Assembly: GCA_002422795.1 (NCBI GenBank) | Contig: DITJ01000042.1 | Span: 1 to 13,388 of the forward strand | From: Alphaproteobacteria bacterium UBA6187 | Lineage (GTDB): Bacteria; Pseudomonadota; Alphaproteobacteria; Rickettsiales; UBA6187 | Direction: 5' to 3' | Length of the DNA: 13,388 nucleotides | Part shown: one piece after another, positions 7,781-13,388 of the stretch | How the letters are laid out: each line of letters starts with the position of its first letter | Numbering within the stretch: the first letter of the stretch is position 1 | Notes under the pieces: generated by a model | Seen by the model: only the letters and a program-made list of their open reading frames with translations | Databases searched by the model: none | Told to the model about the DNA's origin: nothing | Position numbers and translations under genes: made by a program

Positions 7781-8749
7781 TTGGAAAAACAGCAATCAAC
7801 TATACATTTTGGCAACAATTCCCTTCTACCGCAGCTTTTTGGCGAATATGACAAGCATCTTTCAAAAATCGAAGAAAAATTAAGTGTCATAACCTCGGCG
7901 CGTGGCAACGCTATATCTATTGTCGGCGAGGAAACAAATGTTAAATACGCTGAAAAAATATTAGAATCACTCTATAAAAAACTGGAAAAAGGTATGGAAA
8001 TTAACATGAATGATGTTGAAGCTTCAATAAGAATGGCTGTACCTGATTTTCAGGAAGAGCCCCTAAATAATAGTAACGATACGCTTTTCGATGAGCAAAT
8101 TGTAATCCAGACTTTAAAAAAACTTATTACCCCTTATTCAAACCATCAGAAAAAATATATCAAGGAATTATTTAAAAAGGATATGGTTTTTGCGGTTGGC
8201 CCTGCCGGAACTGGTAAAACCTACCTTGCTGTTGCTGTTGCTGTTTCCATGTTCCTTGATCACCGCTTTGAACGTATTGTGCTGGTGCGCCCTGCTGTTG
8301 AAGCTGGCGAGAAAATCGGCTTCCTGCCTGGAGATATGAAAGATAAAGTCGATCCTTACATGCAGCCTTTATATGATTCGCTCTATGATATGATTCCTGT
8401 AGAAAAGGTACAAAAACATATAGAAAACCGCATTATAGAAATAGCCCCGCTTGCCTTCATGCGTGGCCGCACACTGCGTAATGCCTTTATCATCCTTGAT
8501 GAAGCCCAAAATACTACACCTACGCAAATGAAAATGTTTTTAACGCGTATGGGCGAAGGCTCCAAAATGGCTATCACCGGGGATTTAACGCAAATTGACT
8601 TGCCAGGCAACGTACAATCTGGTCTTGATGATGCTATTAAAAGGCTGGAAAAAATTGAAGAAATAAGTTTCATCACCTTTAATAATGCCGATATAGTACG
8701 GCACTCACTTGTTTCAAAGATTGTAAATGCTTATGATGTTAAGAAGTAG
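7781..8749 (+). CDS. ybeZ: PhoH-family ATPase (YbeZ type)
   Basis: 322-residue P-loop ATPase of the PhoH/YbeZ family, cytoplasmic, linked in other bacteria to RNA and ribosome metabolism together with the endonuclease YbeY. An N-terminal region (1-110) with the short RGNAISIVGE strand is followed by the PhoH core: Walker A GPAGTGKT (140-147), RPAVEAGEKIGFLPGD (170-185), Walker B IILDEAQN (237-244) and TGDLTQIDLP (266-275). All catalytic motifs are present and the length is typical. The start is TTG at 7781, chosen because AAGGAG lies at 7763-7768 (a rather long 12-bp spacing) and because the family N-terminus begins about here. The stop TAG at 8747-8749 lies in the first heptamer of a repeat array. 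The usual partner ybeY is not next to it; tmk follows instead. Confidence 0.93.
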   Translation: MEKQQSTIHFGNNSLLPQLFGEYDKHLSKIEEKLSVITSARGNAISIVGEETNVKYAEKILESLYKKLEKGMEINMNDVEASIRMAVPDFQEEPLNNSNDTLFDEQIVIQTLKKLITPYSNHQKKYIKELFKKDMVFAVGPAGTGKTYLAVAVAVSMFLDHRFERIVLVRPAVEAGEKIGFLPGDMKDKVDPYMQPLYDSLYDMIPVEKVQKHIENRIIEIAPLAFMRGRTLRNAFIILDEAQNTTPTQMKMFLTRMGEGSKMAITGDLTQIDLPGNVQSGLDDAIKRLEKIEEISFITFNNADIVRHSLVSKIVNAYDVKK

Positions 8750-8848
8750 GGATTAGGGATTAGGGGCTGGGGATTATGACTTATATTAAAAAAAGAAATG
8801 ATTAATATGAACACCCAAATCCCAAATCCCAAATCCCCATCCCCCAAG
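8746..8848. repeat. Period-7 inverted array with G-quadruplex motif between phoH and tmk
   Basis: The G-rich arm (8746-8776) is built of GGGATTA-like heptamers, with G-runs starting at 8749, 8756, 8763 and 8769. The C-rich arm (8811-8848) is built of CCCAAAT-like heptamers, with C-runs at 8814, 8821, 8828, 8835 and 8841. The arms are roughly complementary and flank a 34-bp A-rich spacer that holds the tmk ATG. Four G-runs of 3-4 bases with 2-4 base loops (8749-8772) fit the canonical G-quadruplex rule on the plus strand, and the C arm gives one on the minus strand. The array provides the phoH stop codon and codons 4-17 of tmk. Confidence 0.75.
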
Positions 8849-9481
8849 CTCATCACTTTCGAAGGCGGGGAAGGCGCAGGGAAATCTACGCAGGTAAGAT
8901 TATTATCTGAGGCGCTTAACAATGCAGGCATTAAAACAGTTACAACACGCGAGCCTGGCGGCACAGAAGGCGCCGAGGCAATCAGGAACTTACTTGTTAA
9001 TGGTGATATTTCAAAATGGGATGCGCCAACTGAATTGCTACTACATTTAGCTGCAAGACGTGACCATATAAACAAATTCATAAAACCCTCTCTTGATAAT
9101 GGAGAATGTGTGATTTCTGACCGCTTTACAGATTCCACCATCGCTTACCAGGCTTATGGGCATGGGCTTGGCACTGAATTTGTACAGCAAATGTGCAATC
9201 TTGTTATTGGCAATTTTTATCCTGATTTAACCATAATCCTTGATATGCCGATTGAACTTGGCATAAAACGTGCTAACAAGCGCGGCGGAGCAGAAAACCG
9301 ATACGAAAAAATGGGTAGCGGTTTCCATGCAAGAGTAAATGAGGGATTCCTAAAAATAGCCAGAACAAATCCGCAAAGATGTGTGGTAATTAATGCAGAT
9401 TCTGATATAGAATCCGTCCACTCTAATATAATTGATGAAGTTGAAAGAAGGCTTGGGATTAAATTAGGTATCAGGCAATAG
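8798..9481 (+). CDS. tmk: Thymidylate kinase (dTMP kinase)
   Basis: Phosphorylates dTMP to dTDP with ATP, an essential cytoplasmic step of dTTP synthesis. 227 residues, slightly long for the family because of an unusual N-terminus. P-loop GGEGAGKST at 23-31, REPGGT at 51-56, DRFTDSTIAYQ at 108-118 (the DRY/F motif binding dTMP), and a LID region RANKRGG...RYE at about 158-170. The family normally begins 3-6 residues before the ITFEGGEG strand; here residues 4-17 (NTQIPNPKSPSPK) come from the C-rich heptamer array, so the extension looks like a repeat insertion fused to the gene. ATGs at 8798 and 8807 are both in frame and no clear Shine-Dalgarno precedes either. No other in-frame start lies near the P-loop. 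The C-terminal IKLGIRQ and the stop TAG lie at the edge of the second heptamer array. Confidence 0.94.
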   Translation: MINMNTQIPNPKSPSPKLITFEGGEGAGKSTQVRLLSEALNNAGIKTVTTREPGGTEGAEAIRNLLVNGDISKWDAPTELLLHLAARRDHINKFIKPSLDNGECVISDRFTDSTIAYQAYGHGLGTEFVQQMCNLVIGNFYPDLTIILDMPIELGIKRANKRGGAENRYEKMGSGFHARVNEGFLKIARTNPQRCVVINADSDIESVHSNIIDEVERRLGIKLGIRQ

Positions 9482-9551
9482 GTACAGGCAGGCAGGTAAG
9501 TTTTACTGCACTTCCATTTCCTAACACCCATTACCTAATACCCGCCACCTA
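9461..9551. repeat. Degenerate period-7 inverted array between tmk and tRNA-Arg
   Basis: GG pairs recur at 9467, 9474, 9481, 9488 and 9495, then CC or CCC recurs on a 7-base grid at 9514, 9521, 9528, 9535, 9542 and 9549. Units resemble ATTAGGT, and on the other strand ATTAGGT/AATGGGT. This is the same architecture as the array before tmk but more decayed, with no G-runs of three left. It supplies the tmk stop (TAG at 9479-9481) and stops about 10 bp before the tRNA. An imperfect hairpin that also ends transcription is possible. Confidence 0.55.
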
Positions 9552-9561
9552 TCTTTTAAAT

Positions 9562-9638
9562 GCACCCGTAGCTCAGCTGGATAGAGCGTCGGATTCCGAA
9601 TCCGAAGGCCGTACGTTCGAATCGTATCGGGTGCACCA
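9562..9638 (+). tRNA. tRNA-Arg (anticodon CCG), CCA encoded
   Basis: Complete cloverleaf: acceptor GCACCCG/CGGGTGC, D stem GCTC/GAGC, anticodon stem TCGGA/TCCGA with loop TTCCGAA (anticodon CCG), and T arm GTACG-TTCGAAT-CGTAT with one G-T pair, followed by A and encoded CCA. It reads CGG codons. It directly precedes an integrase gene and is the likely integration site of the element to the right; the gene stays intact, so the element must restore the 3' part. Confidence 0.96.
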
Positions 9639-9640
9639 GT
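9615..9640 (+). other. Probable attachment site (attL) at the tRNA-Arg 3' end
   Basis: Tyrosine integrases beside a tRNA usually recombine in the T arm to 3' end of that gene, and the integrase at 9948 points away from it. The expected direct repeat (from GTTCGAATC to the CCA end) does not recur in the window, so attR must lie to the right, beyond 13388. The core boundaries are inferred. Confidence 0.55.
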
Positions 9641-9947
9641 TTCCAGGGTTTTGCTCATTCCTAAAAGGGCACTGGCGGGGCACTTTCAAATAACTAACCA
9701 CAACAAAGAAATTGCCACCCTATATTATAAAACTCTCTATCCCCTGATATTGTTCCATTTTTAACCATATCTTTTATAAAAACAATTCTTATTGCCCCTT
9801 AAGTGCCCCTTGTTCCCACGCATTCATATTATTATCATTATATAATAGACGGTTATTATAAATAATAATTGGATTATTAATCTCATTGCTATTTATTGTG
9901 CTTTGTTGTAGCTTGTCGTTACCAGTTAATTATAAGGGTATAAACAA
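9639..9947. other. Element left end: attachment region upstream of integrase
   Basis: 309 bp without a gene. It holds two clusters of a GGGGCACTT-like box in opposite orientation (9667-9685 and 9794-9811), then an AT-rich stretch with TATAAT at 9841-9846 lacking a convincing -35. A weak Shine-Dalgarno (AAGGGT, 9934-9939) precedes the integrase GTG. The layout fits an integrase arm region plus its promoter. Confidence 0.5.
9667..9811. repeat. Candidate integrase arm-type sites (GGGGCACTT / AAGTGCCCC)
   Basis: Direct copies GGGCACT (9667-9673) and GGGGCACTT (9677-9685) face inverted copies GCCCCTT (9794-9800) and AAGTGCCCC (9801-9809). Pairs of short repeats in both orientations between a tRNA attachment core and the integrase gene are typical of arm-binding sites. 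A further GGGGCACTT occurs at 12648-12656, just before the second recombinase. Confidence 0.45.
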
Positions 9948-11033
9948 GTGGCAAATATTGAAAAACGCCAAACCAGCGAAGGCATAAGTTACAGGGTAAA
10001 AGTAAGGTTAAAAGGCTTCCCTTCCCAAACTGCAACCTTTGAACGCCTTACTGATGCCAAGAAGTGGGCGCAAAATACAGAATCCGCTATTCGTGAGGGA
10101 AGATACTTTAAAACCAGCGAGGCAAGAAAACATACCCTGGAAGAGTTAATTGACCGTTATATAAATAATGTATTGCCACAAAAGCCCAAAAGCATTGCCT
10201 CACAGAAACCCCAACTTGAATGGTGGAAAGAGCAGTTAGGCGCTTATACGCTGGCTGACATAACCCCAGCCCTTATTGTAGAACAAAGGGACAAGCTCTT
10301 TAACACCCCTAAAACCAATAATGAGCCAAGGTGCGCCGCCACAGTAAACCGCTTTCTTGCTGCTATTAGCCATGCTTTTTCCGTTGCCTGTAATGAATGG
10401 GGATGGATAGAAAACAGCCCCATTAGCAAAGTTTCAAAGCTAAAAGAACCCAGGGGCAGGGTTCGCTTCCTTTCCGATGAAGAACGTAAAACACTCCTGA
10501 ATGCTTGCGGCAAATCCAAGCACCCATATCTTAATACTATTGTAATTATGGCTTTATCAACAGGTATGCGACAGGGGGAAATACTTAATCTAACCTGGGA
10601 TTGTGTAGACCTGCAAAAAAAGAAGATTACCTTGCACGATACCAAAAATGGCGAACGCCGTGTTGTGCATATTGCCGGGCATGTTGAAACATTATTAAGA
10701 GCCATTAATAGAACCCGGAATATTAATACTAACTTGCTATTCCCAGCTGATAAGCCGCAAAAAGGCAAGCCAGGCCAGAAGCCAGTATATAAGCCTATGC
10801 ACTTTCGCAAATCCTGGGAAAAGATACTGCTGGATTGTAAAATAGAAGATTTTCACTTCCACGACCTGCGCCACAGTGCAGCCAGCTACCTTGCCATGAA
10901 TGGCGCAAGCCTTGCCGAAATTGCCGAGGTGCTGGGGCATAAAACATTGCAGATGGTGAAGAGATATGCCCACTTATCAGAGGCGCATACTGCCGGGGTA
11001 GTTGAGAGAATGAATCAAAAGATATTTGGATAA
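9948..11033 (+). CDS. int: Tyrosine recombinase / phage-type integrase
   Basis: 361-residue site-specific integrase, presumed to catalyse integration and excision at the neighbouring tRNA-Arg. Domains in order: a small N-terminal arm-binding region (1-55, with YRVKVRLKGFPSQTATF typical of AP2-like or DUF4102-like arms), a core-binding helical domain (about 60-160), and the catalytic domain from about 170. The catalytic set is complete: Arg208 in STGMRQGE, Lys233, His305 and Arg308 in HDLRHS, His331 in LGHKT, and Tyr340 in KRYAHLS. The start is GTG at 9948 with a weak AAGGGT 8 bp upstream; no earlier in-frame ATG is seen. The next gene begins 4 bp after the stop, suggesting co-transcription. 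Confidence 0.95.
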   Translation: MANIEKRQTSEGISYRVKVRLKGFPSQTATFERLTDAKKWAQNTESAIREGRYFKTSEARKHTLEELIDRYINNVLPQKPKSIASQKPQLEWWKEQLGAYTLADITPALIVEQRDKLFNTPKTNNEPRCAATVNRFLAAISHAFSVACNEWGWIENSPISKVSKLKEPRGRVRFLSDEERKTLLNACGKSKHPYLNTIVIMALSTGMRQGEILNLTWDCVDLQKKKITLHDTKNGERRVVHIAGHVETLLRAINRTRNINTNLLFPADKPQKGKPGQKPVYKPMHFRKSWEKILLDCKIEDFHFHDLRHSAASYLAMNGASLAEIAEVLGHKTLQMVKRYAHLSEAHTAGVVERMNQKIFG

Positions 11034-11036
11034 AAT

Positions 11037-11696
11037 ATGCAATATAGTATTGAAGATGTTCGCATTGTAGATAAAGAGATATACAGGGATTTCTTTAAGC
11101 GCCCGCAAGTGTGGTTAAGGTCTGCTATTTATGTTTGCAGCGGCTTGGTTGAAAACCTCCCTAGTGAAGATGATTGGGATTACCATGAATTAAAAAGTAT
11201 ATTTTCCTCTAAAATTCCTGAGGTTGAGAGGCTTGATTTTATAAATAATACAGTATTCTCTAGCGACTATTCCCGCACGTTTCCATTTGGGGAAGATACA
11301 GGCATAAATTACACAGAACATGGTAGAAAAATATATATTGGCATGGTTGAGCCACTAAAATTTGTTGAGTGGCTACTTGGTCGCACAAACAATCTTTCCG
11401 AGGAACTGAAAAGAATTTATTTTGAAGAAAAAGATAAGACCGCTATAACTAAATATTTAATTGGCTATACCTCACCATATATAGAATTAATGCAGCAAGC
11501 TATAGTTACACATAGCCTTTCAAAATCTAATCAAGGCAAAGTAGAGTATCTTAAAGAATGGTTTCTTAACAAGGCATCTGCTGATTTGCCAATATCAGAA
11601 AATATGGCAAAAATGATGGCTACTATGATTCGATTGCCTGAATCCCAGAAAGGCGGCCTCAAAAAAGTAACTAAAAACTATTCAGACCCTTTTTAA
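11037..11696 (+). CDS. Unknown protein co-transcribed with the integrase
   Basis: 219 residues, no family recognised. It begins 3 bp after the integrase stop codon, so translational coupling is likely; no strong Shine-Dalgarno is present. It looks soluble: no signal peptide or membrane segment, and many charged and aromatic residues. The N-terminal part (VRIVDKEIYRDFFKRPQVWLRSAIYVCSG has amphipathic helices) and a mixed middle precede a C-terminal tail near 190-205 (AKMMATMIRLPESQKGG) that looks helical and basic. Its position suggests a role tied to the element, such as regulation, transfer or defence, but nothing in the sequence decides this. Confidence 0.7.
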   Translation: MQYSIEDVRIVDKEIYRDFFKRPQVWLRSAIYVCSGLVENLPSEDDWDYHELKSIFSSKIPEVERLDFINNTVFSSDYSRTFPFGEDTGINYTEHGRKIYIGMVEPLKFVEWLLGRTNNLSEELKRIYFEEKDKTAITKYLIGYTSPYIELMQQAIVTHSLSKSNQGKVEYLKEWFLNKASADLPISENMAKMMATMIRLPESQKGGLKKVTKNYSDPF

Positions 11697-11732
11697 AGGG
11701 TTAAACCGTTTACCCCTTTACGCCTTAACCCT
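11693..11732. repeat. Short degenerate period-8 array after the 219-residue gene
   Basis: Five successive octamers share a TT(A/T)A start and a G/C-rich end: TTAAAGGG, TTAAACCG, TTTACCCC, TTTACGCC, TTAACCCT. The array begins inside the stop codon of the preceding gene. The first unit also pairs with ACCCTTT upstream (11686-11701 hairpin), but no T-run follows, so I do not call a terminator. Confidence 0.35.
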
Positions 11733-11822
11733 TCGCGTATTTTTAAATCATTCAAACTTCAATATTAAGATACGAAACTGTGCAATACTGTACCGTTTTT
11801 AATTTTATTACGGAGTTAAAAA

Positions 11823-12032
11823 ATGTTAGAAAATACCACCCCACCAAAATTAATCCCCGTCACCAAGTGGCATGAACACCATCAATACCCACCAATTGGC
11901 GGCTTGCGCCACCTTATCTTTCATGCAGATACAAACGGCTTTAAGTCCTGCATAAAGCGCATAGGAAGGCGGGTGCTTATTGATGAAGTGGCTTTCTTTG
12001 CCTGGATTGAATTACAAAATAAACAGGCATAA
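11823..12032 (+). CDS. Small excisionase-like DNA-binding protein
   Basis: 69 residues. The sequence (LIPVTKWHEHHQYPPIGGLRHLIF, then FKSCIKRIGRRVLIDEVAFFAWI) fits the small winged-helix proteins of phages and integrative elements that resemble excisionases or AlpA-type regulators: WPP/YPP-type strand, a recognition helix around GLRHLIF, and a wing ending in RRVLIDE. GGAG lies 8-10 bp before the ATG. It is preceded by a 126-bp gap. It likely directs excision or controls the element's promoters; which of the two is inference. Confidence 0.7.
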   Translation: MLENTTPPKLIPVTKWHEHHQYPPIGGLRHLIFHADTNGFKSCIKRIGRRVLIDEVAFFAWIELQNKQA

Positions 12033-12072
12033 GCAATCATGGTTAATATACCGCATATTGCCGCGCCATATC

Positions 12073-12099
12073 GCCGCCCTCTAAATATAAGGGGGCGGT
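12073..12099 (+). promoter_or_regulatory. Hairpin hiding the ribosome binding site of the HTH/zinc-ribbon gene
   Basis: CCGCCC (12074-12079) pairs with GGGCGG (12093-12098), extendable by G-T and C-G pairs at both ends. The 3' arm (GGGGGCGG) is the Shine-Dalgarno region, with the ATG two bases later at 12101. Translation of the gene could be limited unless the stem is opened. Confidence 0.4.
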
Positions 12100-12100
12100 A

Positions 12101-12613
12101 ATGGGCAAAAGGATTTACTACTTAAATTATATTAAGTATTGGTGGGCATATGACATTGATGAAATATGCCAGCTATACAAAAAATATAACCTGCACCCGC
12201 AAACGGTGCGCCAGTGGATTAAAAACGGCCTGCCAACCATGAAAGGCAAGCCAGCCTTAATATATGGCAACGACCTGATAAAGTTCCTTGGCAAAATGAA
12301 TAAATCCAATAAGTGCCAGACAGAGTTTCACCAAATGTTCTGCATGAAGTGCAAGGAGGGTACAGACCCTTATAGAAAGCAAGTTCAGCTTGAGCTTAAA
12401 AATGGGTTTGTGAAAGCAAAGGCGCATTGCCGGAACTGCAAGAACATCATGTATAAAAGTTATAAACTGGATGATTTCCAGAAAATGAAAACGCATTTCC
12501 ATGTGGTTGATGTTTTGGAATTATATGATTGTGCACATACCACCGTAAAGACTCACTTTCCAGCATCAATAAATATACACGCAAATGAGTCTGGACAAAG
12601 GGAGCTATTTTAA
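12101..12613 (+). CDS. Helix-turn-helix plus zinc-ribbon protein of the element
   Basis: 170 residues, function unknown. Residues 18-45 (YDIDEICQLYKKYNLHPQTVRQWIKNGL) read as a MerR/Xis-like helix-turn-helix, followed by GKPALIYGNDLIKFL, the strand and helix normal after such a motif in excisionase-type proteins. A four-cysteine zinc ribbon follows with CMKC at 81-84 and CRNC at 110-113. The C-terminal part (FHVVDVLELYDCAHTTVKTHF) resembles a helical tail. The G-rich Shine-Dalgarno directly upstream lies in a hairpin. It is placed between an excisionase-like gene and a second recombinase, so a DNA-binding accessory factor or regulator of recombination is likely, but this is inference. Confidence 0.75.
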   Translation: MGKRIYYLNYIKYWWAYDIDEICQLYKKYNLHPQTVRQWIKNGLPTMKGKPALIYGNDLIKFLGKMNKSNKCQTEFHQMFCMKCKEGTDPYRKQVQLELKNGFVKAKAHCRNCKNIMYKSYKLDDFQKMKTHFHVVDVLELYDCAHTTVKTHFPASINIHANESGQRELF

Positions 12614-12617
12614 TATG
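12524..12617 (+). repeat. Duplicated junction, copy A (3' end of HTH gene plus ribosome site)
   Basis: The last 30 codons of the HTH gene plus CAAAGGGAGCT and TTTTAATATG match 12771-12862 at an offset of 245-247 bp. In this copy the ATG (12615) opens only 9 codons before TGA (12642-12644), which looks like the remains of a former recombinase start. Confidence 0.65.
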
Positions 12618-12737
12618 AATGGCCTGTTTTTTCTAAAAACTTGAAGGGGGGCACTTCCAAAGTAAAAAGGCAAGTGAGCGGGGAACCGGGGAGGGAACCA
12701 TCTTTTTTAACGAAGTATAAAAAACAGCAGGCTGAAT

Positions 12738-12863
12738 ATGATAAGTCGCAAAAGTATTGCAAGCTCAGCATATGATTATGAACAAGCCACCATAAAGACT
12801 GCCTTTCCAGCACTTGAAAAATATACGCAAACAAACCAGCCCAAAGGGAGCTTTTTAATATGA
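12738..12863 (+). pseudogene. Degenerate second copy of the HTH-gene 3' end (41-codon ORF)
   Basis: The ORF from ATG 12738 to TGA 12861-12863 encodes AYDYEQATIKTAFPA, matching LYDCAHTTVKTHFPA of the preceding gene, then drifts by a frameshift. Its stop overlaps the start of the second recombinase. The segment 12771-12862 is therefore a decayed duplicate of 12524-12617, and the ORF is probably not functional by itself. The intervening 12645-12770 holds one GGGGCACTT box and nothing else I recognise. Confidence 0.55.
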
Positions 12864-13388
12864 AAAGGGAAAACCGCGACCTAAACAACCCCGCCAACGA
12901 AAAGGCAAAATATACATACAGGATTCATAAAAAGCGGGTTGGTAGAAAGGACTTTAAAACCATAATTGCAGACCTGAAACATATACGTGATTATGAAATA
13001 TTTACTGGATTCAAAGACTTCATTAGCTTCAATGATAATGTGGCAGATAAATATATTAATGACATGTTCAGCCGTGAATTATCACTTTCCTACATATCGG
13101 ATAATTTAAGGGCATTGCGGGAGTTCCTAAGCTGGCTAGAGAGGCAGCGCGGCTTCAAGAAAATCAATTATAATCATATAGAATACCTGAATATAACTGA
13201 CAACCAAAGGGCAACCGCCAAGGCTGGGGAATACAAGAAAGCATATAAATATGAGCATATTATTAAAGCCATTCGCTTAATGCCGGAGGCAACAATAATC
13301 CAGAGGCGCAATAAAGCAATAATATCGCTGCAAGCCCTGTGTGGCCTGCGTATTTCCGAGCTTAGAACCGTGAAAATAAAGAACCTGA
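12860..13388 (+). CDS. Second tyrosine recombinase, 5' part (runs off the window)
   Basis: 176 residues are visible, open to the window end. The N-terminal half (about 30-100, with SLSYISDNLRALREFLSWLERQRGF) is the helical core-binding domain, followed by KAYKYEHIIKAIRLMP and then the start of the catalytic domain, QRRNKAIISLQALCGLRISELRTVKI, whose Arg164 matches the first catalytic arginine. The remaining catalytic residues lie outside. GGGAG at 12846-12850 gives a good ribosome site 9 bp before the ATG. It differs clearly from the integrase at 9948, lacking the N-terminal arm domain and resembling XerC/D-like or element-borne recombinases. It is about 2 kb downstream of the first integrase. 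Confidence 0.88.
   Translation, partial: MKRENRDLNNPANEKAKYTYRIHKKRVGRKDFKTIIADLKHIRDYEIFTGFKDFISFNDNVADKYINDMFSRELSLSYISDNLRALREFLSWLERQRGFKKINYNHIEYLNITDNQRATAKAGEYKKAYKYEHIIKAIRLMPEATIIQRRNKAIISLQALCGLRISELRTVKIKNL

Noticed and set aside
8749..8776. Telomere-like TTAGGG repeats
   Set aside because: The GGGATTA units vary, form a short inverted array inside a bacterial gene pair, and are internal, so a telomere or hairpin end is not supported.
8731..9141. 136-codon minus-strand ORF over the phoH/tmk junction
   Set aside because: Antisense to the tmk P-loop region; its apparent start is translated heptamer repeat.
8746..9551. CRISPR array
   Set aside because: Repeat units are 7 bp with no unique spacers, and no cas gene is present.
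10244..10810. 188-codon minus-strand ORF inside the integrase
   Set aside because: Fully antisense to a clear integrase, with no domain-like features and no ribosome site.
11686..11701. Terminator after the 219-residue gene
   Set aside because: The hairpin ACCCTTT/AAAGGGT has a tiny loop and no T-run after it.
12610..12897. 95-codon minus-strand ORF
   Set aside because: Overlaps the duplicated junction and the second recombinase start, and has no ribosome site or recognisable motif.

Overview
The window looks like chromosomal DNA of a host-associated alphaproteobacterium, most likely Rickettsiales- or Holosporales-like. This is an inference from duplicated virB2 genes next to a virB4 type IV secretion ATPase, AT-rich intergenic DNA and the gene families present. 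No rRNA or species-level marker is visible. It has three parts.

Left (93-7452, all minus strand): a type IV secretion (T4SS) cluster read right to left. In transcription order it holds virB2 (7087-7452), a truncated virB4 5' end (6753-6935), a second virB2 (6349-6717), full-length virB4 (3745-6198), a 762-residue secreted cysteine-rich protein with a glycine-rich C-terminal domain (1395-3683), and a GT4-type glycosyltransferase (93-1367). The two virB2 genes and the virB4 stub come from one tandem duplication of about 737 bp (6034-6770 and 6771-7505). Each unit carries a strong hairpin terminator between virB2 and virB4. The short, abundant pilin subunit can therefore be expressed apart from the ATPase, which seems to have its own promoter just after the terminator. 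No virB3 lies between virB2 and virB4.

Middle (7781-9638, plus strand): housekeeping genes, namely a PhoH/YbeZ-type ATPase, thymidylate kinase (tmk) and tRNA-Arg(CCG). tmk is bracketed by two period-7 repeat arrays, each a G-rich arm followed by a C-rich arm. The first array holds a canonical G-quadruplex motif, supplies the phoH stop codon and encodes an unusual N-terminal extension of thymidylate kinase. The second supplies the tmk stop codon and ends just before the tRNA.

Right (9639-13388, plus strand): the left end of an integrative element inserted at the 3' end of tRNA-Arg. It carries putative integrase arm-type repeats, a complete tyrosine integrase, an unknown 219-residue protein starting 4 bp after the integrase stop, a small excisionase-like DNA-binding protein, a helix-turn-helix plus zinc-ribbon protein, a degenerate duplication, and a second tyrosine recombinase that runs off the window. 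No second copy of the tRNA end is visible, so the right boundary lies outside.

The most unusual items are the T4SS tandem duplication with its two differently tailed pilins, the heptamer arrays around tmk, and the two-recombinase element with its unknown regulators.
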